DNA of 64,000 bases from Marinobacter fonticola (GTDB lineage Bacteria > Pseudomonadota > Gammaproteobacteria > Pseudomonadales > Oleiphilaceae): positions 2,294,001-2,358,000 of the forward strand of contig NZ_CP043042.1 in assembly GCF_008122265.1 (NCBI RefSeq), given 5' to 3'. The notes beneath the pieces are model-generated. The model had not been told where the DNA came from and made no database searches. It saw only the letters and a list, made by a program, of their open reading frames with translations. Every line of letters starts with the position of its first letter. Position 1 is the stretch's first letter. Positions 63,081 through 64,000 of this stretch are shown here, one piece after another. Position numbers and translations under genes: made by a program.

Positions 63081-63835
63081 AATTGATCGCTGCGGCTTCC
63101 CTAGCGTTTATGGGCCTGTGTATCGGAGCTTCGCCGGCATTAGCCCAAACGTACCGACTCTCCGCAAAAGCAGAGTCGTTCGATGGACAGCCAATTTACC
63201 GGGAGCAACATGTCATCAGCGGAGAATGCCGAGACGGGCGATACCAGGCTTCGGATGATCGCGTCGAGTATGTCTCGATGACTAGCTCACTTGGCACCAA
63301 GGGTGAGGTCTTCGCCACCAAACAGCTCGACTACGACATCGCGCGCCAGCGCCCGTCAGTGATTTTCGATCAGCCATTGTTCGATGAGCGCATGAAGATT
63401 ACGAACGTCGACGACAGCGAAGCCCGTATCGTCTGGAACACACCCGAAGGAAACACCGAAACTTCCTCGGTAGCGCTGACAACGGAGGTGGTGATCGATT
63501 CCGGCTTTGTCCACTTCGTGCGGGACAACTGGAAAACGCTCACCGAAGGCCGCCAGGTTGATTTCGAGTTCCTGGCGCCGACCCGGGGCGATGTTTATCG
63601 CTTTGTCGCCGAGCCCACTGAAAACGAACACATCGACGCGCCTCTTGTCGTCTCGATGCGCCCCTCGCAGATGTTCCTGCGCTGGATTGTGGATCCGATC
63701 TACCTGGGATTTGACGACCAGGGGAGAATCACCGACTACCGGGGCCTGGGCAACATCCGCAAAAACGACGACCGCAACTACACCGTGCACCTCCGTTACA
63801 CGTCCGAAGAACCGCCCTGCCCCTTGCTACCCTGA
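63077..63835 (+). CDS. Exported protein of unknown function, last gene of lipid operon
   Basis: 252-residue protein with a clear signal peptide (LIAAASLAFMGLCIGASPALA). The mature part is a soluble, beta-rich domain (for example DGRYQASDDRVEYVSMTSSLG, PSQMFLRWIVDPIYLGFDDQG). One Cys pair (early GEC and late PPCPLLP) could form a disulfide. I do not recognise a named family. Coupling to the DUF2878 gene by ATGA and its place behind a lipid-modifying enzyme suggest a periplasmic lipid-binding or envelope role, which is inference. Confidence 0.82.
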   Translation: MKLIAAASLAFMGLCIGASPALAQTYRLSAKAESFDGQPIYREQHVISGECRDGRYQASDDRVEYVSMTSSLGTKGEVFATKQLDYDIARQRPSVIFDQPLFDERMKITNVDDSEARIVWNTPEGNTETSSVALTTEVVIDSGFVHFVRDNWKTLTEGRQVDFEFLAPTRGDVYRFVAEPTENEHIDAPLVVSMRPSQMFLRWIVDPIYLGFDDQGRITDYRGLGNIRKNDDRNYTVHLRYTSEEPPCPLLP

Positions 63836-64000
63836 GCATCACGGCGTCACGGTCGGTCATTCCACCTATAATACGCTGACAGTGGAATTTACTGGCGGCT
63901 TAAGGGTGAAGACAGCCGAGACTAAACGTGTTGGCTAACCCTTCGCCCCCGACCTATGCCTCCTAGACGGCTGTGATAGACTTTGAGAAATTTTGGCACA
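63836..64000. other. Non-coding right edge with a TATAAT-centred inverted repeat
   Basis: No gene seen. ATTCCAC (63859-63865) and GTGGAAT (63882-63888) are perfect arms 16 bp apart around CTATAATAC (63867), which could be a promoter -10 for a gene beyond the window. Regulation by a protein that binds the arms is possible but speculative. Confidence 0.4.

Overview
The window reads as a chromosomal segment of a moderately GC-rich marine-type gammaproteobacterium. A Marinobacter-like or related pseudomonad-like lineage fits the gene content best: an RssB/RssC-type partner switch, etfBA divergent from ETF-QO with a PsrA-type box between them, a complete-looking gsp operon, SlyD, SixA and YdcH. 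No rRNA, tRNA, insertion sequence, phage gene or CRISPR array was recognised. Coding density is high and most genes are ordinary, well-conserved families.

Region 1 (1-11.5 kb) is an oxidative, non-phosphorylated L-arabinose pathway. It holds an AraFGH-type ABC importer, a periplasmic aldose 1-epimerase, an Azospirillum-type L-arabinose 1-dehydrogenase, an L-arabinonate dehydratase, a GguC/AraD1-type dehydratase and a 2-oxoglutarate-semialdehyde dehydrogenase that runs off the left edge. Sugar would be turned into 2-oxoglutarate. A GbpR-like LysR regulator is divergent from the epimerase, and two related palindromes sit in the two promoter regions.

Region 2 (11.7-25.2 kb) is mixed: a GGDEF/EAL c-di-GMP enzyme, a MepM-like peptidoglycan endopeptidase, YdcH, a luciferase-like oxidoreductase and a J-like membrane protein without an HPD motif. 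It continues with a three-gene module (TonB-dependent receptor, orphan periplasmic binding protein, hybrid histidine kinase), then glutathione reductase and a GNAT enzyme.

Region 3 (25.2-35.0 kb) is a type II secretion operon, gspE-F-G-H-I-J-K-L-M, with gspC divergent. The secretin gene gspD is absent, and gspC is followed 8 nt later by a LapG-type periplasmic cysteine protease gene. Region 4 (35.1-43.6 kb) is a short-chain keto-acid module: acetoacetate-CoA ligase behind a LiuR-like box, a sigma-54 activator interrupted by an in-frame TGA, a DctPQM TRAP transporter with a -24/-12 promoter and two matching upstream palindromes, and a fused CoA-transferase.

Region 5 (43.6-53.8 kb) holds the electron-transfer flavoprotein genes and ETF-QO, then slyD, a DUF1285 gene, a class V aminotransferase, sixA, gpsA and an rssB-rssC pair. 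Region 6 (54.1-64 kb) holds an HD phosphohydrolase, a renalase-like flavoprotein and a translationally coupled eight-gene membrane-lipid operon (desaturase, NTF2-like, SDR, FAD oxidoreductase, DUF1365, cyclopropane-fatty-acid-synthase family enzyme, DUF2878, exported protein).

Two themes deserve attention. First, short imperfect tandem repeats (9-23 bp periods) recur at gene ends, spacers and two 5-prime coding ends. Second, several regulatory palindromes fit the neighbouring genes closely. Functions are read from sequence motifs and family knowledge alone; no search was run.
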